NCBI GenBank assembly: GCA_047967505.1
Contig: CM106539.1
DNA length: 64,000 nt
DNA from: Dipteris shenzhenensis
Taxonomy: Eukaryota > Polypodiophyta > Polypodiopsida > Gleicheniales
Direction: 5' to 3' (one strand)
Shown: positions 46,862 to 58,030 of the stretch, in pieces
Layout: every line of letters starts with the position of its first letter
How positions within the stretch are numbered: the stretch's first letter is position 1
Translations under genes and position numbers: made by a program
Notes under the pieces: generated by a model
What the model saw: only the letters and a program-made list of their open reading frames with translations
Database searches by the model: none
Told to the model about the DNA's origin: nothing

Positions 46862-49330
46862 GGGCTGGTCAACAACTAATGTCTATTCAACCACGCTGGT
46901 TTAAGAAAATCACATAACTGGTGATTGAGCTGAAGCATCCATGGTGGCATGATGTTCCAACCACCAGGCTGGTTTAGTAAAATAACAATATATTGCAAAA
47001 AATATTGTTGTTAATTTTTGCTCAACCATGCCACTGGGCTCTGGACAACAACTAATGTCTGTTCAACCACGTTGGTTCAGGACAATCACATATTAGACAA
47101 TAACAAGTATATTTCTTTTCATTTTTGAATTTCACCATTATAAAATAACAATATATTGCTTTTCATTTCTGAATTCCACAATTTAACAGTGGTATATGAC
47201 CCGGATACCAGGAATTTAAATTTAACGAATTTAAGTACTAAGAAACATGAGCTTTGCATAGAGTCAGTTTGGACAACATATACAGCTCAACACATGAGCC
47301 TTGCATACAATCACTCTAAACAATGTGTAGGGATCGGCTTGTCATTCCTATATTGGATAGGAATATAATGCATGAGATGTGGCAATCTATAGAACAGTGA
47401 ACCACCACATTAGTACTATGCATGACCACCATGTTGGCTTCTATGGGATGACTTTTAGCTCTTTCCCACGTAGAAAATATTTCCTCTGAGCTAACATTTA
47501 TCTATTGCTATATCTTGGCAGTTTCACTCATGAGTATGTAAGTGTAGCATGTGGGTCCAACCAAAGGGGTTCTTAAAATCTACTTTTTTTTTTTGCATTT
47601 TTTACATACAAAGGATACCATATCAAGGGGCATTCACAAATTGAATAGAGAAAAGGTGATTTTATTCATGAAACTTTCACATATAAGGGACTTTTAAATT
47701 AATCTTTGAATGCACATGATACTACAATAAACCTCACAAGATAGTTGTAATTATAAGATAAAATAATTGTTTATTTTCTTCTCACTGCAATAAAATAGCT
47801 TTGAAAATAAGCCAAAATAGCTTCCAAGAACTTGTATGGTAAGGACACATGACCACCATGCTAGCTTCAAATAGCCTTAAAAATGTCACCAATAGCTCTC
47901 TTGTTTAACAAGTGTGATGGTTGTAGAGTACACTCCATTGCATTGTTGGAAATGTTATCTTAGAGGAAATATTTTCTATGTGGGAAAGAGGTAAAAGTTG
48001 TCTTCGTAGAATCCAACATTGTGTTCACACACAAGAACTAATGTAGTGACTCACTATTCAATAGAAGCCACATCTCATGCTTTATATTAATATCCACTAC
48101 TATAGGTGTAAGAAGTCAAGTCTGCTGCACAGTGTTTAGAATGACTATCTGCCTAGCTCACGTGTCAAGCTCTATCTTCTTTTTAGACCAACTGTATGCA
48201 TAGCTCCCACATCGAGCTCTATATGGTGTTCATATCAATCAAGTATGATTATAAAGTAAAGGCTTGAAGTACCAGATGTGCCCCCTCCCCCCCCCCCCCC
48301 CAACATATGGCTTAAGCCACATGTACCCCTGCCCCCCCCCCAAAAAAAACATGTGGCATGAGTCACATGTGCCCCCCCCCTCCCCCCCCAAACATATGGC
48401 TTGAGCCACATGTGCCCCCCCCCCCAGCTTGAGCCACATGTCACCCCCTCCCCCCCCCAAAACATGTGGTGTGAGCCACATGTGCCCCCCCCCCACCCCA
48501 ACATGTGGCATGAGCCACATGTGCCCCCCCCCCAACCCTAACATGTGGCATGAGCCACATGTCCCCCCCCCCCCCAAAACATATGGCTTGAGCCTACTAG
48601 TGCTCCCCCCCCCCCTCCCCAACATCTGGCTTGAGCCATATGTGCCCCCCCCCGTCCCCCCAAACATATGGCTTGAGCCACATGTGCCCCTCCCCCCCCA
48701 CCCCAACTTGTGGCTTGAGCCACATGTCCCCCCTCCCCCCCCCCAAACATATGGCTTGAGCCACATGTGCCCCCCCCCCCCTCCCCAACATATGGCTTGA
48801 GCCATATGTGCCCCCCCCCCCGCCCCCCTTCCCCCAAACATATGGCTTGAGCCACATGTCGCCCCTCCCCCCTCCCAACATATGGCTTGAGCCTCATGTG
48901 CCCCCCCCTCCCCAACATATGGCTTGAGCCATATGTGCCCCCCGCACCTCCCCCCTAACATATGGCTTGAGCCACATGTGCCCCCCCCGGTTGAAATTAT
49001 GGTGTTTTTTAGTACTTAAATTCGTTAAATTTAATTTCCTGCTATTTGAGTCATATACCACTGTTAAATTGTGGAATTCAGAAATGAAAAGCAATATATT
49101 GTTATTTTCTAATGGTGAAATTCAGAAATGAAAAGAAATATACTTATTATTGTCTAATATGTGAAGTTGAGACCGTCAGGCTAAACCATCCCGGTGGTTG
49201 AAACTATGACAGTGTCCTAAACCATCCCAGTGGTTGAAATTATGACTGTCCTGAACATGTCCTAAACCAGCCCAGTGATTGAAATTGTGATTGTCCTAAA
49301 CCAATGCAGTGGTTGAAAATTGTTTTGCTT
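46862..49330. mobile_element. Inverted-repeat element with poly-C minisatellite (non-autonomous transposon-like)
   Basis: Inner arms of about 160 bp at 47087-47246 and 49009-49171 are inverted copies, nearly identical by eye; both contain the same short frame (FHNLTVVYD, LNLTNLSTKKH). Outside them on each side lie several copies of a short palindromic motif, CAACCAC(C)NNGCTGGTTTAG on the left and its complement CTAAACCATCCCGGTGGTTG on the right. The roughly 1.76 kb between the arms holds unremarkable AT-rich sequence (47270-48240) and the hairpin/poly-C array. No transposase is encoded inside. Target-site duplications were not identified, so exact ends are uncertain. It cuts the copia element on its left. 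Confidence 0.7.
48265..48990 (+). repeat. 17-copy hairpin / poly-C minisatellite
   Basis: About seventeen units of 40-60 bp. Each has a near-palindromic core of the form ACAT(A/G)TGGC-TTGA-GCCA(C/T)ATGT followed by a run of 6-14 C, sometimes broken by one T or A. The minus strand therefore carries at least sixteen separate long G-runs. The right end of the array abuts the right inverted arm at about 48990. The long minus-strand Gly/His frames here (up to 240 residues) follow from the repeat and are not genes. Confidence 0.95.
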
Positions 49331-49392
49331 CATTATATAGTTAAATTAGATTGTGTTTTGTATCCTTTTAATAGTAGCAAAAAGGGGGCTCA

Positions 49393-51372
49393 TTGTTCTA
49401 TTGTTCCCGCATGTTGGGTCAGCAGACGGAGTTGTATCTCAAGTTTGTGGATCAAAATCTGGACATTTCAATTGGGCAAGGGAGCTTTGAGCATTGTAAG
49501 CCCTGGTACATCAGGAAACTCAAGGACAGGAATGTTTGTTGTTGCAAAACACACATAGACTTTGAACTGGCCCTGCAAGCTATGAATGACTTGAGATCTG
49601 GTTGTGTTGGAGCATTGCTCCATGGGGATCGATGCCCATGCCTCCCCAATGAATGCAAAGTCTGTAGGCCACCTGGATCCTCATCATGTGATGCAAGGGA
49701 GGGTAGGTTTTATAGCCTAAGGTCTCTGTGGGAGCTAGTGGTTTGTCCAAAGGGAGACCATGAGTGGCATAGGATTGAATGCATTTGCTACACATGCAAG
49801 CATTGCAGTTTGACGCTGGAGAAGAAGACATTCAATGTCTATCCAAATGAAATGAGGAAAGAAAACCACATTGCTCTAAAATGGAGGAGATTTGAAAATG
49901 TCAATGTTGAAGGATCCGATAAAAAGAGATGGCTACTGTCATATAAGAGCACCCAACCAAGGGAGCTTGTAGGTCACATGGTTCAATCCATCCCAAAATA
50001 TATGCTTCACAATTTCACGGCTAGCTAGTAGGATAAGCAGTTCAGGAGGTGCCTTGCCAATTTTCCCCGTGACACTATTGTATCTGTCATAGATTTTGTA
50101 GAGAATTATTCTTTTAAAGAATAAGATGAGATACAAAGTGCTCATTGGTACAACAAGAAGATAACAATTCTTGTGCATGTCACATATAGTCATTTGCTTG
50201 ATTCTTCCACACCTGATGCCAATCTGCTTGATGATTCACAGGAGTCCAGGTCAGTGCAATGCACTTACCATTTCTACATTTTAGATGATAGGGAACATGA
50301 CACCCTATTTGTGCAGCATGCTTTTCTACTGCATTGGGAATGGCTGAAAAAGGAAAATACCCATGCAAAAAGTATAAAACAACATTAGGTGTGGTCAGAT
50401 GGTGCTGCCTCTCAATTTAAGTTAGCACATGGATTCTACTTCATCTCAAGGTCCAAATACCTGACCGGTCTAGACATGATGTGGAATTTCTTTAGGTCTA
50501 GCCATGGCAAGGGTGAATATGATGGATGCGGTGCTATTATTAATAAGTAAGATCTGTTTAAACACCAATTAGCATGTGCTCAAGAAAAACTCAATGATGC
50601 CCATGATGTTGTAACATGGCTTACAGCCAACCTCTCCACAGGAGAGCATTCAACATACAGTAAACAAAGCCTTAAGAATATTGTAGTATATAGAGTGTTC
50701 CATGAAGTGAAAGTGGATGAAGTGCAAAGGAGAAGCCGGCACGATTGCGAGAAAATCAAAGGACTTCATGGTCTGCATAGCATATGGGGCTTTTCAAACA
50801 ACCAAGTGATTAAAACGAGAAATTTGTGTTGTTTCTTTAGTGCGTGCATCATAGGGGATCATGATGATTGTGAGAACACTGCAACTGTGAAGACATGGGA
50901 TCGAGTTCAAGCTTTTCCTCTACATTCAGATGGAGTCACAAACAATGGAGAGACAAACAACTTGCCACAATTTGGGGAGAGTTTTGATGACCTCACTGAT
51001 TGTCTAGAAGAGGGGGATAACTTTGCTGTTGTCGCAGATTTTGGGGAGAACGAGGAGGATGACCCATACTTTCTATTGTAGTGCACAAAACCTAAGTACA
51101 AGGTTAAGGAAACATTTAAGGATAATTGGGGAACAACTTATGAGAAGTGGGATGTAGTAGTCGGACCTTTTTGGTACAAAAAAACATCTGAGAGAGGCCG
51201 CAATTACGAACTACTACATAAAAGTCCACAAACATGTGTGTACTCTCATCTAGTAAGAGCTATTAAGTTCTGGATGCAACCTGTGCCACAATGAAAGAAG
51301 GGCAAGAGTGTCTTCAAATTGGATTTAGACATGCATGAGCACATCTTGGGGTGTCTTGGAGCAGTGGACTAG
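49393..51372 (+). pseudogene. DDE-like transposase, single frame with seven internal stops
   Basis: One frame runs 660 codons with no frameshift, broken by stops at 50026, 50029, 50122, 50386, 50548, 51079 and 51292. The first ATG is at 49411. The N-terminal third is Cys-rich (HGDRCPCLPNECKVCRPPG, CICYTCKHC), probably zinc-binding. The central part has the blocks of a DDE-like family that I recall from many unannotated animal and plant proteins: VIDFVENYSF followed by DEIQSAHWYNKK (first Asp), HFYILDDREHDT, VWSDGAASQFK (second Asp) and FRSSHGKGEYDGCGA. The C-terminal part is acidic (GENEEDDPYF) and then basic. Both expected aspartates are present. Its likely role was cut-and-paste transposition. 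The stops make it inactive unless read through. Confidence 0.8.
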
Positions 51373-51479
51373 GACGACTGAGATAGTACTAATAAAATGT
51401 ATGTAGTCTCATTGCAGGGAAACAATATGTCCACTTGTCCTACAAAATGGAATTTCTATTGAGATTGCTTCTTATATCC

Positions 51480-52095
51480 CAAACAACCACTGTGTTGGTT
51501 TAAGTAAAACCCAAATGGTAAAACCCATGCTTGTTTTTAGTATATCCCAACAACCACTGTGCTGGTTTCCTATAATGAATCCACACATCCTACAAATCCA
51601 TTTATCTTGTAATAATAGAAGCAAACCACCACACTGGTGGCTGTTCATATCTTAGTCCAAACTAACCTCCACATTGGCAATAACTTATCCTACACTACTA
51701 TTGTGCTATCCCTACACTACTGTTATGCTATCCTAAAATTTGTTGTTGCACAATGTTATACTAAAATAGTTCCCTTTAGACTTTTTATCATTTCGTTAAC
51801 CATCAAATTTCATCCCATGCTTGCTTTTAGTATATCCCAACAACCACCGTGCTAGTTTTCCATGATGAATCCATTCATCTTGTAATAATAGAAGCAAACC
51901 ACCATGCTGGTGGCTGTTCATATTCTAGTGCAACTAACCACTGCGCTGGCGATAACTTATCCTGCACTAGATCCTACACTACTATTGTGCTATCCCTACA
52001 CTAATACTTTCATGCTATCCTAAAATTTGTTGCACAGTGCTAGTGCCATTTAGACTGGTTATCATTAACTGTCAAATTTCAACCACCAGGCTACT
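51480..52095 (+). repeat. Tandem-duplicated block rich in palindromic AACCAC--GCTGGTT motifs
   Basis: Two copies of a block of about 290 bp, starting at 51523 and 51815 (CCCATGCTTG, TTTTAGTATATCCCAACAAC), cover the region. Each contains CAACCAC(T/C)GTGCTNGTTT and AAACCACCA(C/T)(A/G)CTGGTGGCTG. The same motif family borders the 46862-49330 element and lies scattered at 47385-47435, 47850 and 56098-56158. The position just downstream of the transposase frame suits a subterminal repeat region of the parent transposon; this is inference. Confidence 0.7.
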
Positions 52096-53310
52096 TAAAA
52101 CATTTAAGTACTAACATGGAAGTAGGTCGATACAAAATCAAGTATTACGAGCACCATGAGAATATCCACAAGTTCAAGAAACGTCTGTAAAATTTTTATT
52201 ATTTCAAGGAAATTCCAGACTCCCAACTATCTTATCAACCTCCCTATAGCAAGCATCTCCTAGCTTTGGAGGCCACTCTGCTGCACTATGGTAGACCTCT
52301 TCACACACTCAGATCACACATTGCTTGCTTGACTCTACCGACTTATACGCCCATAGTAACTCCTCCTTTTGCTCGGGGTTCTCTTCATCTTACTCTTTGC
52401 ACTCTACACATCTTCGAGCCTCTTTCATGTCCTGCCAAAAGAAACCTACATCATGAGCTTGACAAGTACCTTAAAGGAGCAGAAAAAAAAATAGCTAGGG
52501 AAATTAATAATCATTGTTTATGCCGACTCTAAGTAATACACCCACTGCTGAAGCATGTCCTCCTTGTAGCTATTTTCCTCCTTCTCCAGGTCTATTTCTG
52601 CAAGGATGCCATCCAACATCGTTTTCAGATAGAACAAAAGCATTCCAAAGTCTTTTGGGTATGCCATAGATTTGCAGTAGGTGGATCAGTGTACAGAGTT
52701 TTGGGGCTAGATTTCGTAATGGGCTCTTAGTTGTGTGTGCACTACACTTAAATAGGGAGAGAGTTCATTGAGCCTGACCTTCTCATTCTTCAGTCTCATG
52801 TTAGTTGTCTAATCTAGATCTTTCATCTCACATTAGTTGTCTAATTGAAATCTTTCGTGGTATAATAGTTCACTGATCAAAATCTTTCAGTCTCACATTA
52901 GTGATCTAATCAAAATCTTTCATCTCACATTACGTGTCAAATTGAGTTATGCCTTACTTCTATGTCCATGATCTTATAACAAGATTATATGATGCCGCTT
53001 TCTTCTTTTATGCCATGAACAAGGTTCTCATATATGGAGTGATCTTGTGCATCATAATCCTAAGAAATAGATTTCTTCCATAAGCCATAAACATGATTAT
53101 AAGATTCACCATAATCGTATAAGATACAAAAAACCATAAACAAGGTCCTAGAAGACAACGTTAACTTCTATGTTTGGGCCTTGAATCTCAATAATGGTAC
53201 AAAGGCTTGACATTTTGCATCATTATATGCGAAGATACACATTGCTTCCAAGAGCAATGATATTTGAAGCACCTCATGTACACACATAGCCATGTACATG
53301 TACACAAATG
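52096..53310. other. Intergenic spacer, no supported gene
   Basis: Between 52790 and 52950 the phrases TTCAGTCTCA(C/T)(A/G)TTAGT and AATCTTTC recur four or five times as a degenerate short repeat. A frame at 52266-52532 (88 codons) has no recognisable domain. Confidence 0.35.
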
Positions 53311-53318
53311 TGCATGTA

Positions 53319-53320
<2 letters not shown>

Positions 53321-53412
<92 letters not shown>
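53321..53412 (+). repeat. (CT)n(CA)n compound microsatellite
   Basis: About 40 bp of CT followed by about 50 bp of CA/CG alternation (ACACACGCGCGCGCACAC). It is the second CT-to-CA compound repeat in the window, after 10780-10848. Confidence 0.95.
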
Positions 53413-53416
<4 letters not shown>

Positions 53417-53641
53417 CACGTGTGTGTCTTCCTACCTTCTTAATCACTATTCATGATTAAGAAGATAGATGAGAGGATGGAGGGGTATACTCCCCACCAT
53501 TAAATACACATGCCCAAGGCCTCAATTAAAGAATTAGTAGGTGGAGTAGGACTATGTTGTGATCCCCTTTAAAGGGGGTAGTGGTGGCCAAATAAAAATA
53601 TGATAGTAATAATTACATATGGGTAAAATTGAAAAGTCTTT

Positions 53642-54110
53642 AATCTACCATAAGATATTATTACAATTTGCATGATGCCCCCCCCCCCCCCCCAGTTCTC
53701 TCTCTCATAATAGAGGATCACAAGTTTTTCTCCCTAGGGAAGGAGCCCACATTACATGGTTACCAGAGGTGAGGGAATCCTAATTCTACACTTTATCGAT
53801 GCTAGACTGGTAAGAGGATGGCTACAAGACAAATGCGTAGGTATCCAACTATCCACAATGGGGCTCCAACAAAAATCTACCATAAGATGTCATTGTTGCA
53901 ATTTGCATGATGCCCCCCCCCTTCCCCAATTCTCTCTCTCATAATAGAGGATCACAAGTTTTTCTCCCTAGGGAAGGAGCCCACATTACATGGTTACTAG
54001 AGGTGAGGGAATCCTAAGCCTACACTTCATCGATGCTAGACTAGTAAGAGGATGGCTACAAATCAGATGAGTAGGTATCCAACTATGCACAATGGGGCTC
54101 CAACAAAGCC
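53642..54110 (+). repeat. 232-bp tandem duplication
   Basis: Two adjacent copies, 53642-53873 and 53874-54110, both start AATCTACCATAAGAT and both include a poly-C run (16 C in the first copy; 9 C, TT, 4 C in the second) and CTCCCTAGGGAAGGAGCCCA. They are clearly over 90% identical by eye. Poly-C length differs, as expected for a slippage-prone tract. Confidence 0.9.
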
Positions 54111-54816
54111 CACTCAAATCACTCATGGAAACAAGAAGCTTCAATCACTCAATATGGGCATTTAACTATTTGATTTGAGGGGCTGCAAACTACCTATGTA
54201 ATAATGGGATGTAGAAGAGGCCTCATTCTCTTGAATATAGATGCATTTTGCATAAGGCTAGGTTACTAAGACTCACATATAAATTATCTCATGGATGCTA
54301 TGATACTTATTTCATTGCCTATTTTAGTCTGATCACACAACCCTTCTCTTCACATTGTGCATGTGGCCACTATCTCAATGTATTGCTCCTTTGTCCCCCC
54401 TCTAGGAAATAGGTTTAGCTAACTGCTTTATTGTGCTCACCTTCCCTCAAACTTGAACTCTATCTAATCCTTTGAACTTCTTGTGGTCAAATCCTTATTC
54501 GTTCTTTTCACATAGCTATTTTGTTTCCCGCCTTGATACAATATACACAATAACTACATGTGTAAAGAGGCACAAAGTCCATTAGCTTTAGCACAAAACT
54601 GTGATTCAAAAATTTAATAGGTATGATATGGTTAGTGCAAAGGGTGTTTTGCATTACATATATGGGACGCTCTCTTTGATGTTAGGAGCAATGCATTAAT
54701 TTTGGAAATTTTTGTCTATTGCTATTTGTGGGATGTAGAAGTTTCCATGCTGCCTATATTATTATGTTAGGATTAACATAAGGCACCACTAGCTTGCAAG
54801 ATATAGGATTAAGTTA

Positions 54817-55150
54817 AAATAATAATGGACAAGGATAGGTACTTCTATGAGATTATGATTCTCCCATTGGCAAGTCAATTGAAATAATAATGGGCAAGGA
54901 TAAGTATTGCAGTGAGATTATGATTCTCCCATTAAAATAATAATGGGTAAAGATAGGTACTACAATGAGATTAGGATTCTCTTATTAAAATAATAATAGG
55001 TAAGGATAGGTACTATAGTGAGATAATGATTCTCCCATTAAAATAATAATGGGGGTAAGGATAGGTACTACAATGAGATTAGGATTCTCCCATTAAAATA
55101 ATAATAGGTAAGGATAGGCACTGCAATGAGATTGTGATTCTCCCATTGGC
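54817..55150 (+). repeat. Six-copy minisatellite, about 52-bp unit
   Basis: Units of the form AAAATAATAATGGGTAAGGATAGGTACT(A/T)C and AATGAGATTANGATTCTCCC repeat six times. The first and last units are followed by the same TTGGCAAGTCAAT(T/C)GA block, so the array may have expanded from one internal unit. Confidence 0.92.
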
Positions 55151-56440
55151 AAGTCAATCGACCCATTGGAATCTTTAATGACAAGATTATCACAATAAGG
55201 CATGTTATGTCCAAGCTTTGTAGATTTAATGTTGAGCCTTGCTTGGTATACCACATGAGCATTAAGCATACATATGACAAAAGAAAATTCTACACAAAAG
55301 CACTTCAGCTTGTATCCCATTTCCATGGCTCCCACCATCCTCAAGGAGACTTGAAATTTCAAATTGTTTTATGCTAGAGAGATATGGCAAAGGGAAGATC
55401 TAACCATTCCTAATTATGACACTAAAGTTCTAAAATTACTGGTTGTGAGGGGACTACCAGTGCTCCAATGCCTAGATATTTCCTTGGTTCAAAACCTTAG
55501 GGCTCTTAATTTTTAGATTACCCTCTTCTATTCAATCTTGTATTTATTTATTTTATTATAGAGAAAATAATATATAATTTAAAATATAATTCTGCCCATA
55601 GTTTTGATTAAAAATTAAACATTTTTTATAGTCATAGTCAAGGTGGATGATCATAGTCAAGGTGGGTGTGGGAATTGTTGTCCCCATATCTATGTGTAAA
55701 TGCACACATGGTATTGTGCTCCCTAGAAAGATAAGGTGGGTGATTGCGCCCATGTCCAATCGACCGGTTTGGAGTGAGCGATATTTTGAAATAGGGATGG
55801 ACTCGTGCTCTTGTCAAAATTTTTCCTATCATAATGATTGCCTTAATAGCATAATAATTAGATGCAATATGTCAAAACTTGCTATTCTGAACACCACAGA
55901 TCTCAACACATGTCACTACATGAGCAATTTTGACCTACTTCGTGTAGTCTCTATGTTGCATCTTTGTACATCAAACTATCTAGAGTCTATCATGTTATCT
56001 ACCCGCTACTCATCTACTCATAGCTCACCACTTGTCGTCTGCTCGTAGCTTGCCACCTATTATCTACCTATAGCTCTCCCGCGTTAATCTAGATTCGCAA
56101 CCACCACGCTAATGTTGGCTTGGTGCAACCACTACACTGGTTTTGGAGGTGGTTGTAGCTACTAATAATCAAAGAAAATGTATTTACATTAATTGGCTGG
56201 GTCACATGAGACTTGCATTGGAGTCCCACAATTGTTTATATATTTCACATCAAGTTTAAAACCGATGGTTAAAAGTTAATCCTAAATGAAGTATTGGTTC
56301 TTGGAACTATTTTAGTGTTGCGTGCAGTAGTTAATCCTAAAACCAAGGAAAATGTATGTCCTTGTGTACTAATTGCTTGTACAATGACAACTACAATTAG
56401 CACAATGACTGCTATGACCAATGACTGGCAATAATAGTAT
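55151..56440. other. Intergenic spacer, no supported gene
   Basis: No frame here resembles a known protein. A CATAGTCAAGGTGG(A/G)TG block is duplicated at about 55633 and 55654. At 56098-56158 the AACCACCACGCTAATGTTGG and CAACCACTACACTGGTTTTG motifs belong to the palindromic family seen at 46.9-52.1 kb. Confidence 0.35.
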
Positions 56441-56449
56441 TATTTAGAA

Positions 56450-56870
56450 ACTTAAAAGAAATTACACCTAGCATCCAAAGACAATTTATAAGAACTCAGC
56501 AATTGCTAAGAGCCTCATTGAGCAAAAATTTAAAAAGGAGATTACATCTACATCCAAGATAGTCTATTAAAGCGTCAACTCAACAATTGCTGAGAGCCTC
56601 ATGGAGCAAAAATTTAATAAAAGAGATTATATTTTTAAAAACTCGATGATTTTTGAGAGCCCTAGAGCCCAAAGATTACATCACTGAGCAAAAATTGAAC
56701 AAAAGAGATTACATCTACATCCAAAGATAGTTTATAAAAACTAATAATCAGCAATAGCTAAGAGCCTCATGGGGTAAAAAATGGACAAAAGAGATTACAT
56801 TTATAAAAATTCAACAACTATTGAGAGCCTTAGAGCCCAAAAGATTACATTCGGTGAGGATAACACTCAC
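56450..56870 (+). repeat. Diverged tandem repeat, about 80-110-bp unit
   Basis: About five degenerate copies share AAAAGAGATTACAT(C/T)TA, AGAGCCTCATNGAGCAAAAAT and CAACAA(T/C)T(G/A)(C/T)TGAGAGCC blocks. Unit order varies (some units have GAGCCCAAAGATTACAT in place of the GAGCAAAAAT block). Confidence 0.75.
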
Positions 56871-58030
56871 TGTCCATTGTTGAGTGATTATGAGCATCGT
56901 TGAGCAAAAGTTGCAAAGAGGATATTTGTACTACTCATTATTATCAATTGTTGATACACCACTATACATGCTGGTAATCAGAGGCTAGCCCAGCTTGCTG
57001 CTTTTGAATGTTGGGGAGCCGATGGAGGAGACAATGGAGAGGCCGAAGATCATGCCCAAATATAGGACTCTAAATTCAGGCCCCCCAATAACACAAAAAA
57101 ACTTTGCTGTGAAAATCCTTAGCCCTTCGTTAACATGTGTAGGGAATCCATAGAACACAGCCATAAAGAGGCTAGCTGTGTGCATGCCATCCAAGGTGGT
57201 GACATGGAGATGTGGGGGGAATTGATGGAGATTACAAAGACATTCTACAAGAGCAAGCATTTCAAGTCTTGGCGGGTGCAACACAATGACCTTTTATGAG
57301 AAAGAAGACAAGATTGTGGTGTTACAAGATAGGCAGCATACACTATATATATATATATATGTATGTATGTATATACCTTTGTAAGACTAGAATACATCCA
57401 ATCATTTGGGAGTACTAAAAAAGAACAGTGGATTAATAGTTGTAAAACAAGCTTGGCGGGGATTTACTATTTGGCATTTTTATTTAACAAGCACAGTGGT
57501 TGTAAAACAAGCACGGTGGGGATTTACTATTTGGGAAGTGTGTACCTACCCATGAGCAAGAGACCATCATGTTGGAGATGGAGCAAGATCATGAGAGGTC
57601 TAAGAGAATGATGTCTCAATTTCATGCAACACATGAAGCATCATGACAATGAGGCACTGGGGGCCATCAAAGCCACTCCGTTAGTAACTCTCCCTCATGC
57701 TAGCTAAGATGGCAATTCCCCATGTGATGATGATGCCCCTATTCCCTATTCCATTGATGGTGAGGGGGGCATTATTATGGGATGGAAATGGGAATGGTGT
57801 GCTTTCATAGATGTGCCAAATATGTTATACTTGTATATTTTCTTCCTTTTTTTACAAAAGGTAAAATGATTAGTGCACTATGTGCCCAGTAGCATAGTGA
57901 CTATATAGCAAAAGCTTTTAGACTAAGTACATTTTGTACAACTTACCAACACTGCCCCCTTTTGCAATGGGAAAAGACCTAGCTGATGTCAAAACTGTGT
58001 GAACTTGTGGAGATCAAGTGGCTTCATGAA
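56871..58030. other. Spacer with short repeats, no supported gene
   Basis: A 99-codon minus-strand frame at 57284-56985 has no recognisable motif. A TA run followed by GTAT units lies at 57345-57375. TTGTAAAACAAGC(T/A)(T/C)GG(C/T)GGGGATTT is duplicated at about 57441 and 57496. Confidence 0.35.

Noticed and set aside
48239-48961. 240-codon minus-strand Gly/His-rich frame
   Set aside because: It is a translation of the hairpin/poly-C minisatellite; several overlapping frames of the same kind exist, and none has non-repetitive sequence.
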